A DNA stretch of 64,000 nt from Mesorhizobium sp. YM1C-6-2 (GCF_003666685.1 NZ_RCIZ01000011.1:62001-126000); one strand, 5' to 3'; counted from the first letter of the stretch, positions 1 through 8,433 are shown. The notes: generated from the letters alone by a model not told the origin. Translations and numbers: made by a program.

Positions 1-954
1 CGCCTCACTGCTCTTCGCGGGCTCCATCGTGATCACCGAGCGCCAGTCCTGCCCGGCGATCCGGTCCGCCCGCAGGCCGAGGATCGCTGCCGCCGCCGGG
101 TTGGCGGAAACGACGCGGCCCCCGCCATCCATGACGACGATGCCTTCGGCCGCTGCCTGGACGATGTCCTCGACGTAGGATTTCTGCACCATGAGTTCGG
201 CGCGCGACGCTTCAAGTTCGGTGGCCATGGCGTTGAAGCCCTTTGCCAGCTCGCCGAACTCGTCGTTGGAAACGTTCGCGATACGCGTGCCCGACTGCCC
301 TTCGGCCAGCGACTTCATGCCCGCCGTCAGGCTGGACAGCCCGAAATCGAAATGGCGCAGCACCACCGTCAGCAGACCCATGGCCGCCAGCATGGCCGCC
401 GCCGCCGCCAGAGCGACGATCCACTGCATCGCGTTGGCCTGCTTCTGAACCGCCGCCAGGACCGGCGCGTATTCGAGCACGACCGCGCCGGCGACGCTTC
501 CGGGCGGGTATTCGACGGGGACAGCGATAAGCTCATGCTGATATTCGCTATCGTCATTGTCCTCCAGAAAATGGCGCGGAACGCCGTCTTCCATCGTCAG
601 GCCGACTTCGTTGTTCCGGTCTTCGTCGAACAATTGGCCGACGACCCGCTGTTCGTCCGAACTGTCGGCCACGATCATCTTGTTCCGGTCGACCACTATG
701 AAATCGCGTTTCGAGCTCTGCCGGTGCGCTTCCACGAACTGGCGCAAGGCCTCAGGCTGGTCGAGCAGGGCGCCCTGTCCGTCGGACGGCTTGAAGGCGA
801 TGGTTTGTGCGAACTGCCGGGAGACGTTGATCGCCTCGGTCACCGCGTGCGCCTCGGCAAGGCGCTTCTGGCTCAGAACGGCGATGACGCCGACCAGCCC
901 AATCAGGGCGGTGGCGCCGAGTACGGAAACGATGATCTGATTTTTAATACGCAC
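1..954 (-). CDS. HAMP-PAS membrane sensor protein, partial (C-terminus beyond window)
   Basis: The reading frame runs off the left edge, leaving about 318 residues. It opens with a membrane helix (roughly residues 7-27), then a periplasmic sensor region, a second helix near residues 185-205, a HAMP linker ending in DEFGELAKGFNAMATELEASR and then a PAS domain (VEDIVQAAAEGIVVMDGGGR, ANPAAAAILG). The output domain is outside the window, so it could be a histidine kinase or a GGDEF/EAL enzyme. I chose the GTG at 952-954 because it precedes a typical positively charged start and signal-anchor (RIKNQ); an in-frame GTG at 988-990 is possible. No good ribosome site separates the two. It lies 125 bases downstream of the receiver-like gene on the same strand. 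Confidence 0.72.
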   Translation of the reverse strand, partial: MRIKNQIIVSVLGATALIGLVGVIAVLSQKRLAEAHAVTEAINVSRQFAQTIAFKPSDGQGALLDQPEALRQFVEAHRQSSKRDFIVVDRNKMIVADSSDEQRVVGQLFDEDRNNEVGLTMEDGVPRHFLEDNDDSEYQHELIAVPVEYPPGSVAGAVVLEYAPVLAAVQKQANAMQWIVALAAAAAMLAAMGLLTVVLRHFDFGLSSLTAGMKSLAEGQSGTRIANVSNDEFGELAKGFNAMATELEASRAELMVQKSYVEDIVQAAAEGIVVMDGGGRVVSANPAAAAILGLRADRIAGQDWRSVITMEPAKSSEA

Positions 955-1079
955 AGCGGCGTCCCGGCTGCAAAGCGCAGTCTTTATCACAGGTCGACAG
1001 GGATCAGAATCTATCGTCCGTCCAATAGAGTTAAGACGGCGTTAGTGATGCCCGGTTTCGCATCGAGGAAAACCCTCGG

Positions 1080-1535
1080 CTACTCCCTTGCAGCCCTCAC
1101 CAGGCGCTCCACGACCGGCTGCAGATGATCGGCGGTGAAGGGCTTCGTCACCACTGCGTCGACCACGCCGCTGAAGGATGCCGGATCGGCGGCGCGGTTG
1201 GAGAGCAGGATCACCGCCGGCAGCTTCCTGCCGGACGCCCGCCGCAGCGCCACCACGCCTCCGATGACGCCGTCGCAATCATTGTTGTCGGGGCCGCCGT
1301 CGAGGATGACAAGAACGGGAAAGACCAGCGGGAGAACGCGCACCGCGCTCACCGGATTCTCGCTGACGGGCTTCAGGCCCGACCTTTCGACGATCCTGCA
1401 GACGACGATGCGGTTGATCTGCGAGTTGCCGGCGACCAGGACCCTCGACATATCGGGCGCCAGCCCATGTGGGGCGTCCCTGTCGGCAAAATTCCTGTCC
1501 TGGTCGAAATCCGGTTCGACCCGCGATCCCGTCAT
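1080..1535 (-). CDS. Receiver-domain-like protein with degenerate acidic pocket
   Basis: A 151-residue protein whose residues 29-150 have the CheY/receiver fold pattern: MSRVLVAGNSQINRI as strand 1, VLVILDGG with the expected phospho-Asp, and VVTKPF with the conserved Lys. The usual acidic pair after strand 1 (DD or DE) is replaced by Gly-Asn, so magnesium-dependent phosphorylation is doubtful. There is no output domain. The start is uncertain: ATG at 1535 gives a 28-residue leader, while ATG at 1451 begins exactly at the receiver fold; neither has a strong ribosome site. It is downstream of the aceA operon and upstream of a sensor gene, all on the minus strand, which suggests a signalling link but does not prove one. 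Confidence 0.65.
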   Translation of the reverse strand: MTGSRVEPDFDQDRNFADRDAPHGLAPDMSRVLVAGNSQINRIVVCRIVERSGLKPVSENPVSAVRVLPLVFPVLVILDGGPDNNDCDGVIGGVVALRRASGRKLPAVILLSNRAADPASFSGVVDAVVTKPFTADHLQPVVERLVRAARE

Positions 1536-1718
1536 GGCTTCGAATGCACCCTGGGTTTGAAAAGCCGCTCGATAACGACTGCCGAAACATTAATTCCGGC
1601 TCAGGGTCAACGCCAGTGACGGCATTGTGTTCCGCTGTGGAATCACAGGCTTAACGGAGGGTGTACGGGCGGCTTCGCCGCCGCCGCGGCGAAACCGTTG
1701 TCGACTTCATGTCGCCGC

Positions 1719-1961
1719 CTATGCGGCCGGCTGCTGGGTCACCACGACGGGGATCAACAGGTCGCCCCAGTTGCCGTTGCCGCCGTGATGGCGCGCCGAG
1801 CGGACCAGCTCGACCGAAACGCCGGCTTCGACCGCCTGCATCACCGCCTGGTTCAGCCGGTGCAGGTCGTTGGCGAGGATGCGGATCGCCGCCTGCTGGT
1901 CGGTGCTCATCGCCGAGGCCTGTTCCTCGGCGCGCTGCTTGACTTGCGGTCTGACGTTCAT
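1719..1961 (-). CDS. Small conserved hypothetical protein following aceA
   Basis: An 80-residue soluble protein, mostly helical (many Gln, Ala and Glu between residues 5 and 50), ending in a Gly/Asn-rich turn and a hydrophobic LLIPVVV strand. I do not recognise a named family. It begins 17 bases after the isocitrate lyase stop codon, with a GGGAG ribosome site about nine bases before the ATG, so it is almost certainly translated from the aceA transcript. That linkage suggests a role connected with the glyoxylate shunt or its regulation, but the sequence shows no catalytic or DNA-binding motif. Confidence 0.7.
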   Translation of the reverse strand: MNVRPQVKQRAEEQASAMSTDQQAAIRILANDLHRLNQAVMQAVEAGVSVELVRSARHHGGNGNWGDLLIPVVVTQQPAA

Positions 1962-1978
1962 GGCTCTTCTCCCTGAAA

Positions 1979-3295
1979 TTACTCCGCCGCCGGGCGGAAC
2001 TGTTCATTCTCCGCGCCGGGACGGAACTGTTCGGTCTCGGTCGATTCATGCATGGCGGTGGTCGACGACTTGCCGCCGGTGATGGCCATCGACACGGCGT
2101 CGAAATAGCCGGTGCCCACCTCGCGCTGGTGCTTGGTCGCTGTGTAGCCGTTGGCCTCGGCCGCAAACTCTGCCTGCTGCAGCTCGGAATAGGCCGCCAT
2201 CTGGCGGTCGCGATAACCGCGCGCCAGCTCGAACATGCCGTAGTTGAGCTGGTGGAAGCCGGCGAGCGTGATGAACTGGAACCTGTAGCCCATCGCGCCG
2301 AGCTCCCGCTGGAACTTCGCGATCGTCGCGTCGTCGAGGTTCTTCTTCCAGTTGAAGGACGGCGAGCAATTGTAGGCGAGCTTCTTGCCCGGATGGGCCC
2401 TGTGCACCGCCTCGGCGAATTTCCTGGCCTGCGCCAGGTCGGGCTTGCCCGTCTCCATCCAGATCAGGTCGCAATGCGGCGCATAGGCAATGGCGCGCGC
2501 GATGCACGGCTCGATGCCGTTGCGGACCTGGTAGAAACCCTCGGCCGTGCGGCCGGCGTCGTAGTCGACGAACGGCTTGTCGTTCTCGTCGATGTCCGAC
2601 GTGAGCAGCTTGGCGGCTTCGGCGTCGGTGCGCGCCACGATCAGCGTCGGCGTGCCCATGACGTCGGCGGCGAGCCGCGCGGCGTTGAGGTTGCGGATAT
2701 GCGCGGCGGTCGGGATCAGCACCTTGCCGCCGAGATGGCCGCACTTCTTCTCCGATGCGAGCTGGTCCTCGAAATGGACGCCGGCCGCGCCCGCCTCGAT
2801 GAAGGCCTTCATGATCTCGAAGGCGTTGAGCGGTCCGCCGAAACCGGCCTCAGCGTCGGCGACGATCGGCGCGAACCAGGTCTCGACGGACAGCCCGTTG
2901 CCCTCCGCCGTCTCGATCTGGTCGGCGCGCTGCAGGGTGCGGTTGATGCGCCTGACCAGCTCGGGAGCAGCGTTCGCCGGATAGAGCGACTGGTCGGGAT
3001 ACATCGCGCCTGCCGTGTTGGCGTCGGCCGCGACCTGCCAGCCCGACAGGTAGATCGCCTTCAGCCCCGCGCGGACCTGCTGCATCGCCTGGTTGCCGGT
3101 GACGGCGCCGAGCGCGTTGACGAAGTCTTCGCGATGGATGAGCTGCCATAGCCGGTTGGCGCCGTTCTCGGCCAGCGTATGGCGGATCTGGACGGAGCCG
3201 CGCAGCCGCTCGACATCCTCCGGCGTATAGGGGCGTTCGATGCCCTCGAAGCGGCCCTCGGCTGCGGTGGGAACGAACTTGTAAAAATCGGTCAT
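1979..3295 (-). CDS. aceA: Isocitrate lyase
   Basis: Cleaves isocitrate to glyoxylate and succinate, the first step of the glyoxylate shunt, needed for growth on acetate, fatty acids or PHB-derived acetyl-CoA. The 438-residue protein has the family signature KKCGH near residue 185, with the catalytic Cys, and the downstream [10 protein letters not shown] motif. Length is typical of the short bacterial form. The ATG at 3293-3295 is preceded by AGGAG six bases upstream, so a longer in-frame extension to 3316 is rejected. The C-terminus carries a short tandem repeat (EQFRPGAEN then EQFRPAAE). It is divergent from the XRE/ScfR-type regulator, and a small protein follows in the same transcript. 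Confidence 0.96.
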   Translation of the reverse strand: MTDFYKFVPTAAEGRFEGIERPYTPEDVERLRGSVQIRHTLAENGANRLWQLIHREDFVNALGAVTGNQAMQQVRAGLKAIYLSGWQVAADANTAGAMYPDQSLYPANAAPELVRRINRTLQRADQIETAEGNGLSVETWFAPIVADAEAGFGGPLNAFEIMKAFIEAGAAGVHFEDQLASEKKCGHLGGKVLIPTAAHIRNLNAARLAADVMGTPTLIVARTDAEAAKLLTSDIDENDKPFVDYDAGRTAEGFYQVRNGIEPCIARAIAYAPHCDLIWMETGKPDLAQARKFAEAVHRAHPGKKLAYNCSPSFNWKKNLDDATIAKFQRELGAMGYRFQFITLAGFHQLNYGMFELARGYRDRQMAAYSELQQAEFAAEANGYTATKHQREVGTGYFDAVSMAITGGKSSTTAMHESTETEQFRPGAENEQFRPAAE

Positions 3296-3381
3296 ACGAG
3301 GCTCCTGCGGTCTCATCGTGCTGGTTCTCGGGAAGCCTTGAGGCTCCTTTCGATATGACTTTGTTTACAAGAATAAGGTCG

Positions 3382-3399
3382 AAGTGCCAGTTCGCACTT
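3382..3399. promoter_or_regulatory. Inverted repeat in aceA/regulator intergenic region
   Basis: AAGTGC at 3382-3387 and GCACTT at 3394-3399 form a perfect six-base inverted repeat with a six-base spacer, immediately followed by TTGCGAA. It lies about 87 bases upstream of the aceA start, where an operator for the divergent regulator would be expected. The function is inferred from position and symmetry only. Confidence 0.45.
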
Positions 3400-3437
3400 G
3401 CGAAATAGCGGAAAATAAAGGAAAATCAGTCGTGCGC

Positions 3438-3476
3438 TTGACACGAGGCGGTTGTAAATCTGTAAAGATTTGTAAA
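3438..3476 (+). promoter_or_regulatory. Candidate promoter with three TGTAAA repeats for the aceA-type regulator
   Basis: TTGACA at 3438-3443 is followed after 17 bases by TGTAAA at 3461-3466, a plausible sigma-70 -35/-10 pair reading towards the regulator whose ATG is at 3523. TGTAAA occurs three times here, at 3453, 3461 and 3471, close to one helical turn apart. The repeats could be regulator half-sites that overlap the promoter and give autoregulation; that is inference. Confidence 0.45.
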
Positions 3477-3522
3477 AGCGTTCCAAAGCCCAGGCGCCGC
3501 CGTTTTCGCAGGGTCGATCGCT

Positions 3523-4938
3523 ATGGCTGACCAGAAAATCTTCGCCGGCCCGCGCATCCGCCGCTTGCGCATGGAGCGTGGCCTCACCCAGACGGCCATG
3601 GCCGAGGGCCTCGGCATCTCACCCTCCTATCTGAACCTCATCGAGCGCAACCAGCGGCCGATCACCGTCCAGCTCATCCTGAAACTGGCCTCGGTCTACG
3701 CCATCGATCCGCAGGAACTGCAGGCCGAAACGCGCGGCTCGGTGGCGGCGCTGAAGGAAGTTTTTTCCGACCCGCTGCTGGCGGGCGAACTGCCGGGCGA
3801 CCAGGAACTGGTCGAGCTCGCCGAGGCGGCGCCCAATGCCTCTGCCGCCGTGCTGAAACTCTTCCGCGCCTATCGCGAGCAGGCCGAGCGCCTGTCGGAC
3901 CTCAACGCATTGCTTGCCGGCGAGGGCAGGGCGACGACCCTGTCGGCCGCGCGGCTGCCGGTCGACGAGGTCAGGGAGATATTCGAACATCGCGCCAGCC
4001 ATTTTTCGGCGCTCGAGGAGGCGGCCGAAGCCTTCGCTGGGGACATCGACCCCGGCGACGACCTGTTCGCCGCGCTGAAGGCATGGCTGCGCAAGGAGCA
4101 CGGCATCTCGGTCAGGGTGCTGCCGGCCGCGACCATGCCCAACTGGCGCAGGCGCTACGACCGCCACTCGCAGCGTCTTTACCTGTCCGAGCGGCTTTCG
4201 CGCGCCGACCAGCTTCGCGAGATCGCGATGGAGGCCTGCCTGATCCGCATGCGCGAGGCGCTGGAGCGGGAGGTGGCGGCGCTGAAGCTTTCTTCCGACG
4301 AGGCGCGCCGGCTCGCCCGCTTCGAGCTCGGCCGTTACGCCGCCCATGCGCTGATGATGCCCTATGCCGCCTTCCTGCAGGCGGCGGTCCGAGCCCGCTA
4401 CGATGTCGGCGTGCTCGCCGCACGCTTCGGCGTGTCCTTCGAACATGCCGCCACCCGCCTCGTCACGCTGCAGCGTACGGGCAGCGCCGGCGTGCCCTTC
4501 CTGCTGATGGAAGCGGACGGCGCCGGCAACCGGCTGCGCCGCGCCGGCGCGGCCGGCTTCCCGCACGCGGCCTTCGGCGGCGGCTGTCCGAAGCTGCTTG
4601 TCCACGCCGCCTTCGCCGAGCCGGGCCGCCTGCTTGTCGAGGCGGTCGAGATGCCTGACGGCGCGGCTTTCCTCTGCATGGCGCGCACCCTCGATGGGCC
4701 GCAAAGCGCCTTCGGGGAGCGCCCGCGCCGGACCGCGCTGCTGCTGGCCTGCGACATCTCCTTCCGCGACCAGATCGTTTACGGCGCTGGGCTGGCTGCA
4801 ACGCCGCCGACCCCGGTCGGGCCGGCCTGCCGGCTCTGCGAGCGCGCCGGCTGCCTCGCCCGCGCCGAGCCGCCGGTGACGCGCCCGCTGGGATTGGACG
4901 AAATGGTGACGGGCCTCAGCGCCTTCGATTTCCAGTAG
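3523..4938 (+). CDS. XRE-family regulator with IrrE-like and ScfR C-terminal domains (RamB/ScfR type)
   Basis: A 471-residue DNA-binding regulator. Residues 8-62 are an XRE helix-turn-helix (GLTQTAMAEGLGISPSYLNLIERN). Residues about 150-320 align with the IrrE/ImmA peptidase-like fold, but where the family has a zinc-binding HEXXH this one reads RFELGRYAAHALMMPY, so protease activity is unlikely. The C-terminal part carries the Cys-rich CRLCERAGC segment of the short-chain acyl-CoA/fatty-acid regulators. Homologues such as RamB of actinobacteria and ScfR/MccR-type proteins control isocitrate lyase and propionate or acetate genes. Divergence from aceA fits direct control of that gene and itself. 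Confidence 0.85.
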   Translation: MADQKIFAGPRIRRLRMERGLTQTAMAEGLGISPSYLNLIERNQRPITVQLILKLASVYAIDPQELQAETRGSVAALKEVFSDPLLAGELPGDQELVELAEAAPNASAAVLKLFRAYREQAERLSDLNALLAGEGRATTLSAARLPVDEVREIFEHRASHFSALEEAAEAFAGDIDPGDDLFAALKAWLRKEHGISVRVLPAATMPNWRRRYDRHSQRLYLSERLSRADQLREIAMEACLIRMREALEREVAALKLSSDEARRLARFELGRYAAHALMMPYAAFLQAAVRARYDVGVLAARFGVSFEHAATRLVTLQRTGSAGVPFLLMEADGAGNRLRRAGAAGFPHAAFGGGCPKLLVHAAFAEPGRLLVEAVEMPDGAAFLCMARTLDGPQSAFGERPRRTALLLACDISFRDQIVYGAGLAATPPTPVGPACRLCERAGCLARAEPPVTRPLGLDEMVTGLSAFDFQ

Positions 4939-5041
4939 CCGGCGCCCTATCCTCGACCGAGCCGACGTTTGCCGCCTGACCGCATTTTGGCGTTTAGTTT
5001 CTGTCCAGCGGGCGTATAATTCGGCGGGGCTAAGGTCACCG

Positions 5042-7273
5042 ATGGACCGTAAGCTTTCAGCGATCCTGGCGGCAGATGTGGTCGGCTACACGGCCATGAT
5101 GGAGCGCGACGAGGCTGGTACGTTCGAGCGCCTTCGCGCCGGGCGCAAGGAACTGTTCGAGCCTGAGATCGAACGCCATCACGGCCACATATTCAAGCTG
5201 ATGGGCGACGGCCTGCTCGCCGAGTTCGGCAGCGTGGTGGATGCGGTCGAATGCGCGGTGTCGCTGCAGCGTGGCCTGTCGGAACGCAATGGCTCGGTTC
5301 GCCAGGCGGAGCAGATCCAGGTGCGGATCGGCATCAATCTCGGCGAGGTGATCGTCGAGGGCGACGACCGCTACGGCGACGGCGTCAACATCGCGGCGAG
5401 ACTTGAGCAGTTGGCGGAGCCGGGTGGCATCTGTGTCTCCGGCAAGGTGGCCCGCGAGGTCGAAAGGAAGCTGGCTTTCGCCTTCGAGCCAATGGGCGAA
5501 CAGAAGATGAAGAACATCGCCGAGCCGGTTCAGGCCTTTCGCGTGCTGCTCGATTCCCGGGTGGCGGCAATGGCTCCGGGCCGGCGCGGCAAGCTGCGCT
5601 CCAGCCGGTGGCCGGCCATCGCTTCTGTCCTCGCGTTGGTGGCCCTCGGCCTTATCGCAGCCTGGTGGCAGCCGTGGGACAGCCTTGTGCAATCCGAAAC
5701 CCCAATCTTTGACGATGGCCGGCCATCGCTGGTCGTCCTGCCATTCGACGATCTCAGCGACGACAAGGAACGGGAATATCTCGCCAACGGCTTTACGGAG
5801 GATCTGACGACGGAGCTCGCGCGCGTGCCGGGCCTTTTCGTCGTCTCCCGCAACGCCGCCTTCGCTTACAAGGGCAAGGACACGAAGTCCGACGAGATCG
5901 CGGCTGCACTCGGCGTCCGCTACCTGCTGGAAGGCTCAATCCGCCGCGTCGGCGACGAGATGCGCATCAATGCGCAGTTGATCGACGCCACGAATTCCGG
6001 TCATATTTGGGCGGAGCGCTTCGACGGCAGCTGGGCCGACGTCTTTGCGCTGCAGGACAAGGTCGTCGCCAGCATTGCGGGCGCGTTGCAGCTTCGCCTC
6101 GTCAGCACCGCTGTGCCGGCGCGCGCCGGCGGCACCGACAATCCGGAAGCCTATGACGCCTACCTGAAGGCGCTCGACATCTACAATCGCGTCAATACAC
6201 CACAAGAATTCGCAAAGGCCGTCGAACTGCTCAAGCGTGCGGTGGAGATCGACCCGAATTTCGGCGCGGCCTACGCCCAGCTCGCCTGGTGCTATTGGGA
6301 TGCCGACATCAACCGGGCGGTTTTCATGGGACTTTCGGTTGACGAGGCCTACGGCAAGGTCCGCGAGACGCTGGAGCTGGCGGCGAAACATCCTTCGACG
6401 GGCTACTACCAGTTGGTCGCCGAACTGATGGTCAGGGAACACAATTCCGATGAGGCGGTGTCCGTACTCCTGGAATCGGTGGCGCTCGATCCGAGCGACC
6501 CCTGGAACTATCTTTCGCTCACCAATGCCCTGAATTTCAACGGCAGGCCGAAGGAAGCGCTCACATATCTCGATGCAGCGGCCCGCGTCGACCCCAATTC
6601 CTGGATGGACTATCGCCGCTATCAGACCGGCTTGGCCGAGTTCGGCCAGGGCAAGTTCGAGGACGCGGTTCACACCATCGAAAAAATGGACTTTGAATCG
6701 CGGGACCCCTGGCCAAAATTCTACGCCTTGCAGATCCTCGTGTCGGCCAACGCACATCTGGGCCGCAAGGAAGCGGCGGCCGCGGCCCTGGAAAAATTCA
6801 GGAAAGTCATGAAAGAAAGGCAGGACCACGCGCCGAACCTGCTGACGACGCAGGATTACATGGTGTTCAGGAATACGGCCGACATCGAACGTCTCCTGGT
6901 CGGGCTGGCCAAGGCGGGCGTCCCCGATCTGCCGCCTCTAGCAAAGGCGGGCATGAGTCCGGACGACCGGCTGACCGGAGATGAAATAAAATCGCTGCTG
7001 TTTGGCCATGAAGTGCGGGGCAAACAAGTGTTGCACAAGTTTCTCCCGATGCAGCGTACGATCTCGCCGGACGGCGTCCTGCATGAAACGATCGGCGGCG
7101 AAACCTTGGCTGGAACGGCATGGGTGCAAGGCAATTTCGTATGCAGGTCCTTTCCAGGAAAACTGACTTGCTGCGGCGCTGTTTTCCGCAATCCCTTCGG
7201 GTCACGAGGACGTAGCGACGAGTACAAGGCGGTTGAAAGCTGGGACCAGTACGAATTTTCGGTGGTCAGGTGA
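5042..7273 (+). CDS. Class III adenylate/guanylate cyclase with TolB-like and TPR regions
   Basis: A 743-residue protein of a family expanded in rhizobia. Residues 3-170 form a class III cyclase domain: metal-binding Asp residues in AADVVGYT and FKLMGDG, and the transition-state motif GDGVNIAARLEQ. A membrane helix follows at about 188-210, then a TolB-N-like region (SLVVLPFDDLSDDKEREYLA, about 230-360) and TPR helices (about 370-620, including AVEIDPNFGAAYAQLAWCYW and similar repeats). The last roughly 60 residues contain a Cys-rich stretch (VCRSFPGKLTCCGAVFRNP) that is not usual in the family. It probably makes cAMP in response to a ligand or partner sensed outside the cyclase domain. It stands alone, without a signalling partner gene. 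Confidence 0.86.
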   Translation: MDRKLSAILAADVVGYTAMMERDEAGTFERLRAGRKELFEPEIERHHGHIFKLMGDGLLAEFGSVVDAVECAVSLQRGLSERNGSVRQAEQIQVRIGINLGEVIVEGDDRYGDGVNIAARLEQLAEPGGICVSGKVAREVERKLAFAFEPMGEQKMKNIAEPVQAFRVLLDSRVAAMAPGRRGKLRSSRWPAIASVLALVALGLIAAWWQPWDSLVQSETPIFDDGRPSLVVLPFDDLSDDKEREYLANGFTEDLTTELARVPGLFVVSRNAAFAYKGKDTKSDEIAAALGVRYLLEGSIRRVGDEMRINAQLIDATNSGHIWAERFDGSWADVFALQDKVVASIAGALQLRLVSTAVPARAGGTDNPEAYDAYLKALDIYNRVNTPQEFAKAVELLKRAVEIDPNFGAAYAQLAWCYWDADINRAVFMGLSVDEAYGKVRETLELAAKHPSTGYYQLVAELMVREHNSDEAVSVLLESVALDPSDPWNYLSLTNALNFNGRPKEALTYLDAAARVDPNSWMDYRRYQTGLAEFGQGKFEDAVHTIEKMDFESRDPWPKFYALQILVSANAHLGRKEAAAAALEKFRKVMKERQDHAPNLLTTQDYMVFRNTADIERLLVGLAKAGVPDLPPLAKAGMSPDDRLTGDEIKSLLFGHEVRGKQVLHKFLPMQRTISPDGVLHETIGGETLAGTAWVQGNFVCRSFPGKLTCCGAVFRNPFGSRGRSDEYKAVESWDQYEFSVVR

Positions 7274-7357
7274 CGATTGAGGAGCCAAGCCATGCGCCGA
7301 TGCCGGTTTCACATGTGCGGCGATTGGTATGTCAACAGTCAGGGTCTGGAAAAAAGT

Positions 7358-7434
7358 TGGTACCGTTGGGTGGGCTCGAACCACCGACCTCCGGATCCAC
7401 AATCCGGCGCTCTAACCAACTGAGCTACAACGGC
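7358..7434 (-). tRNA. tRNA-His (anticodon GTG)
   Basis: The minus strand folds into a complete 77-base cloverleaf with encoded CCA: acceptor GCCGTTG/CAACGGT, D arm GCTC/GAGC, anticodon arm CCGGA-TTGTGGA-TCCGG, and T arm GGTGG-TTCGAGC-CCACC. The anticodon GTG is at 7398-7400. The base before position 1 is T, not G, and position 73 is A, giving a G1:T72 wobble. Loss of the otherwise near-universal G-1 is a known feature of alphaproteobacterial tRNA-His. Confidence 0.97.
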
Positions 7435-7581
7435 ACATGCCGGGAACGGCTCGCCCGCCGGCGACGCGCTCGCCTTGGGCGAGGGGGTCCATACGGGCTA
7501 TCGCAATTTAATTCAACCCCATTCCAAGGCAAAGCCGAAACTGGCGTGGCCGGGGAACGGCACTGGCTGGCGGACAAAGAA

Positions 7582-7611
7582 AAAGGCCGGCGGGAGGAGG
7601 TGCCGGCCTTT
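7582..7611. terminator. Hairpin terminator downstream of the phasin gene
   Basis: AAAGGCCGGC at 7582-7591 pairs perfectly with GCCGGCCTTT at 7602-7611 across a ten-base loop. Read on the minus strand it is followed by T-rich sequence (TTTTTCTTTG), the expected end of the phasin transcript. The hairpin contains the first of three repeat copies described separately. Confidence 0.7.
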
Positions 7612-7678
7612 TCCTGTCACGAGCCGGCGGGAGGAGGTGCCGGCTGCTGCCCGGAAGGAAGCGGGAGGAGGTGCCGCC
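7586..7678. repeat. Three tandem-like copies of a GC-rich short repeat
   Basis: A 22-base unit with core GGGAGGAGGTGCC is present identically at 7586-7607 and 7623-7644, and in a shorter variant at 7661-7678. Each copy is itself a short hairpin (GCCGGC or GGCGG-type arms). They lie between the phasin stop codon and the tRNA-His gene and do not code for anything evident. Confidence 0.75.
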
Positions 7679-7707
7679 TGCCGGTATGACTTGATCGCCA
7701 GAACGCG

Positions 7708-8169
7708 TCAGGCGATCTTGAGTTCCTTCACCGTCTTCTCGAAGACGGTCTTCATCGGGGCGGAGACCTTCTCGGCGGCCTTGCTGGCGGCGGCCTGGAA
7801 GTCCTTGGCCTGCTCGACGCTCGTCTCGACGCGCTTGCGCAGGAAGGAGGTCTGCAGCTCGAAGACTTCGGAGAGCGACTTGGCGCCGACGAGCGCCTCG
7901 AGGTGGGCGAAGCTCGACTCGGCGTTGGCGCGGAAAGCGGAGATGGTCTTGAGCGACAGGTCGCTGGAAACGGTCCTGGCGTTTTCGAAGGTCGTCTCGA
8001 GGGCCTTCTGGGTCTCCTCGGCGCCGGTCTTCAGCTTGGCGTAGGCTTCCTTCGACTGCTCGACGCTCTTTTCCGCAAAGGCGCGGATCTGGTCGGTCGC
8101 CTTGGATGCGTCGAAGCTCGGGAACTCGATGGTCTCGAACTCAGCGGTTTTTTCTGCCGTCTTGGCCAT
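7708..8169 (-). CDS. Phasin family protein
   Basis: Phasins coat polyhydroxyalkanoate granules and control their size. The 153-residue protein is almost wholly amphipathic helix, rich in Ala, Glu and Lys, with the phasin_2 pattern (SFDASKATDQIRAFAEKSVEQ, LQTSFLRKRVETSVEQAKD). The reading frame is open further upstream, but the ATG at 8167-8169 has AGGA seven bases before it, whereas the ATG at 8175 sits directly on that site. Upstream are two TGC-N3-GCA sites that resemble PhaR operators. No PHA synthase is in this window; acetoacetyl-CoA synthetase at 17-19 kb acts in the same storage metabolism. Confidence 0.9.
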   Translation of the reverse strand: MAKTAEKTAEFETIEFPSFDASKATDQIRAFAEKSVEQSKEAYAKLKTGAEETQKALETTFENARTVSSDLSLKTISAFRANAESSFAHLEALVGAKSLSEVFELQTSFLRKRVETSVEQAKDFQAAASKAAEKVSAPMKTVFEKTVKELKIA

Positions 8170-8264
8170 TTTCATGTCCTTTGATAGAAGCGGCGCGCAA
8201 GCTGGCGGCTGGCCGAGTTGGGCCGTCTTGTTCAGGTATGGCGTCGATATAGGCCATTTTATTG

Positions 8265-8292
8265 TGCATTGCAATATTTATTGTGCGATGCA
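8265..8292 (-). promoter_or_regulatory. Two TGC-N3-GCA sites, candidate PhaR operators
   Basis: TGCATTGCA at 8265-8273 and TGCGATGCA at 8284-8292 share the longer context TTGTGC-N2-TGCA and lie 19 bases apart, about 100 bases upstream of the phasin start. PhaR, the repressor of phasin genes in alphaproteobacteria such as Paracoccus, binds CTGC-N3-GCAG-type sites. The match in core and position is seen; binding is inferred. Confidence 0.5.
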
Positions 8293-8433
8293 CCATAAGT
8301 ACCTGGGGAGATTAACCAAAACCGGCAATTTGCCTCATTGCAGACACCAGTTTGATGGACGGAGGGCGGGTCCGGGTTTTATTAATAAAGGGTTAAGCAG
8401 ACATCGTTCTGCAAAGGGGATTTCACGGGTCGC

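Noticed and set aside
352-1128. A 258-residue open frame on the plus strand
   Set aside because: It is antisense to the HAMP/PAS sensor gene, whose protein has recognisable domains; the antisense product has none.
2048-3151. A 367-residue plus-strand frame across aceA
   Set aside because: It is a GC-driven shadow of isocitrate lyase, rich in Arg, Gly and Val, with no domain.
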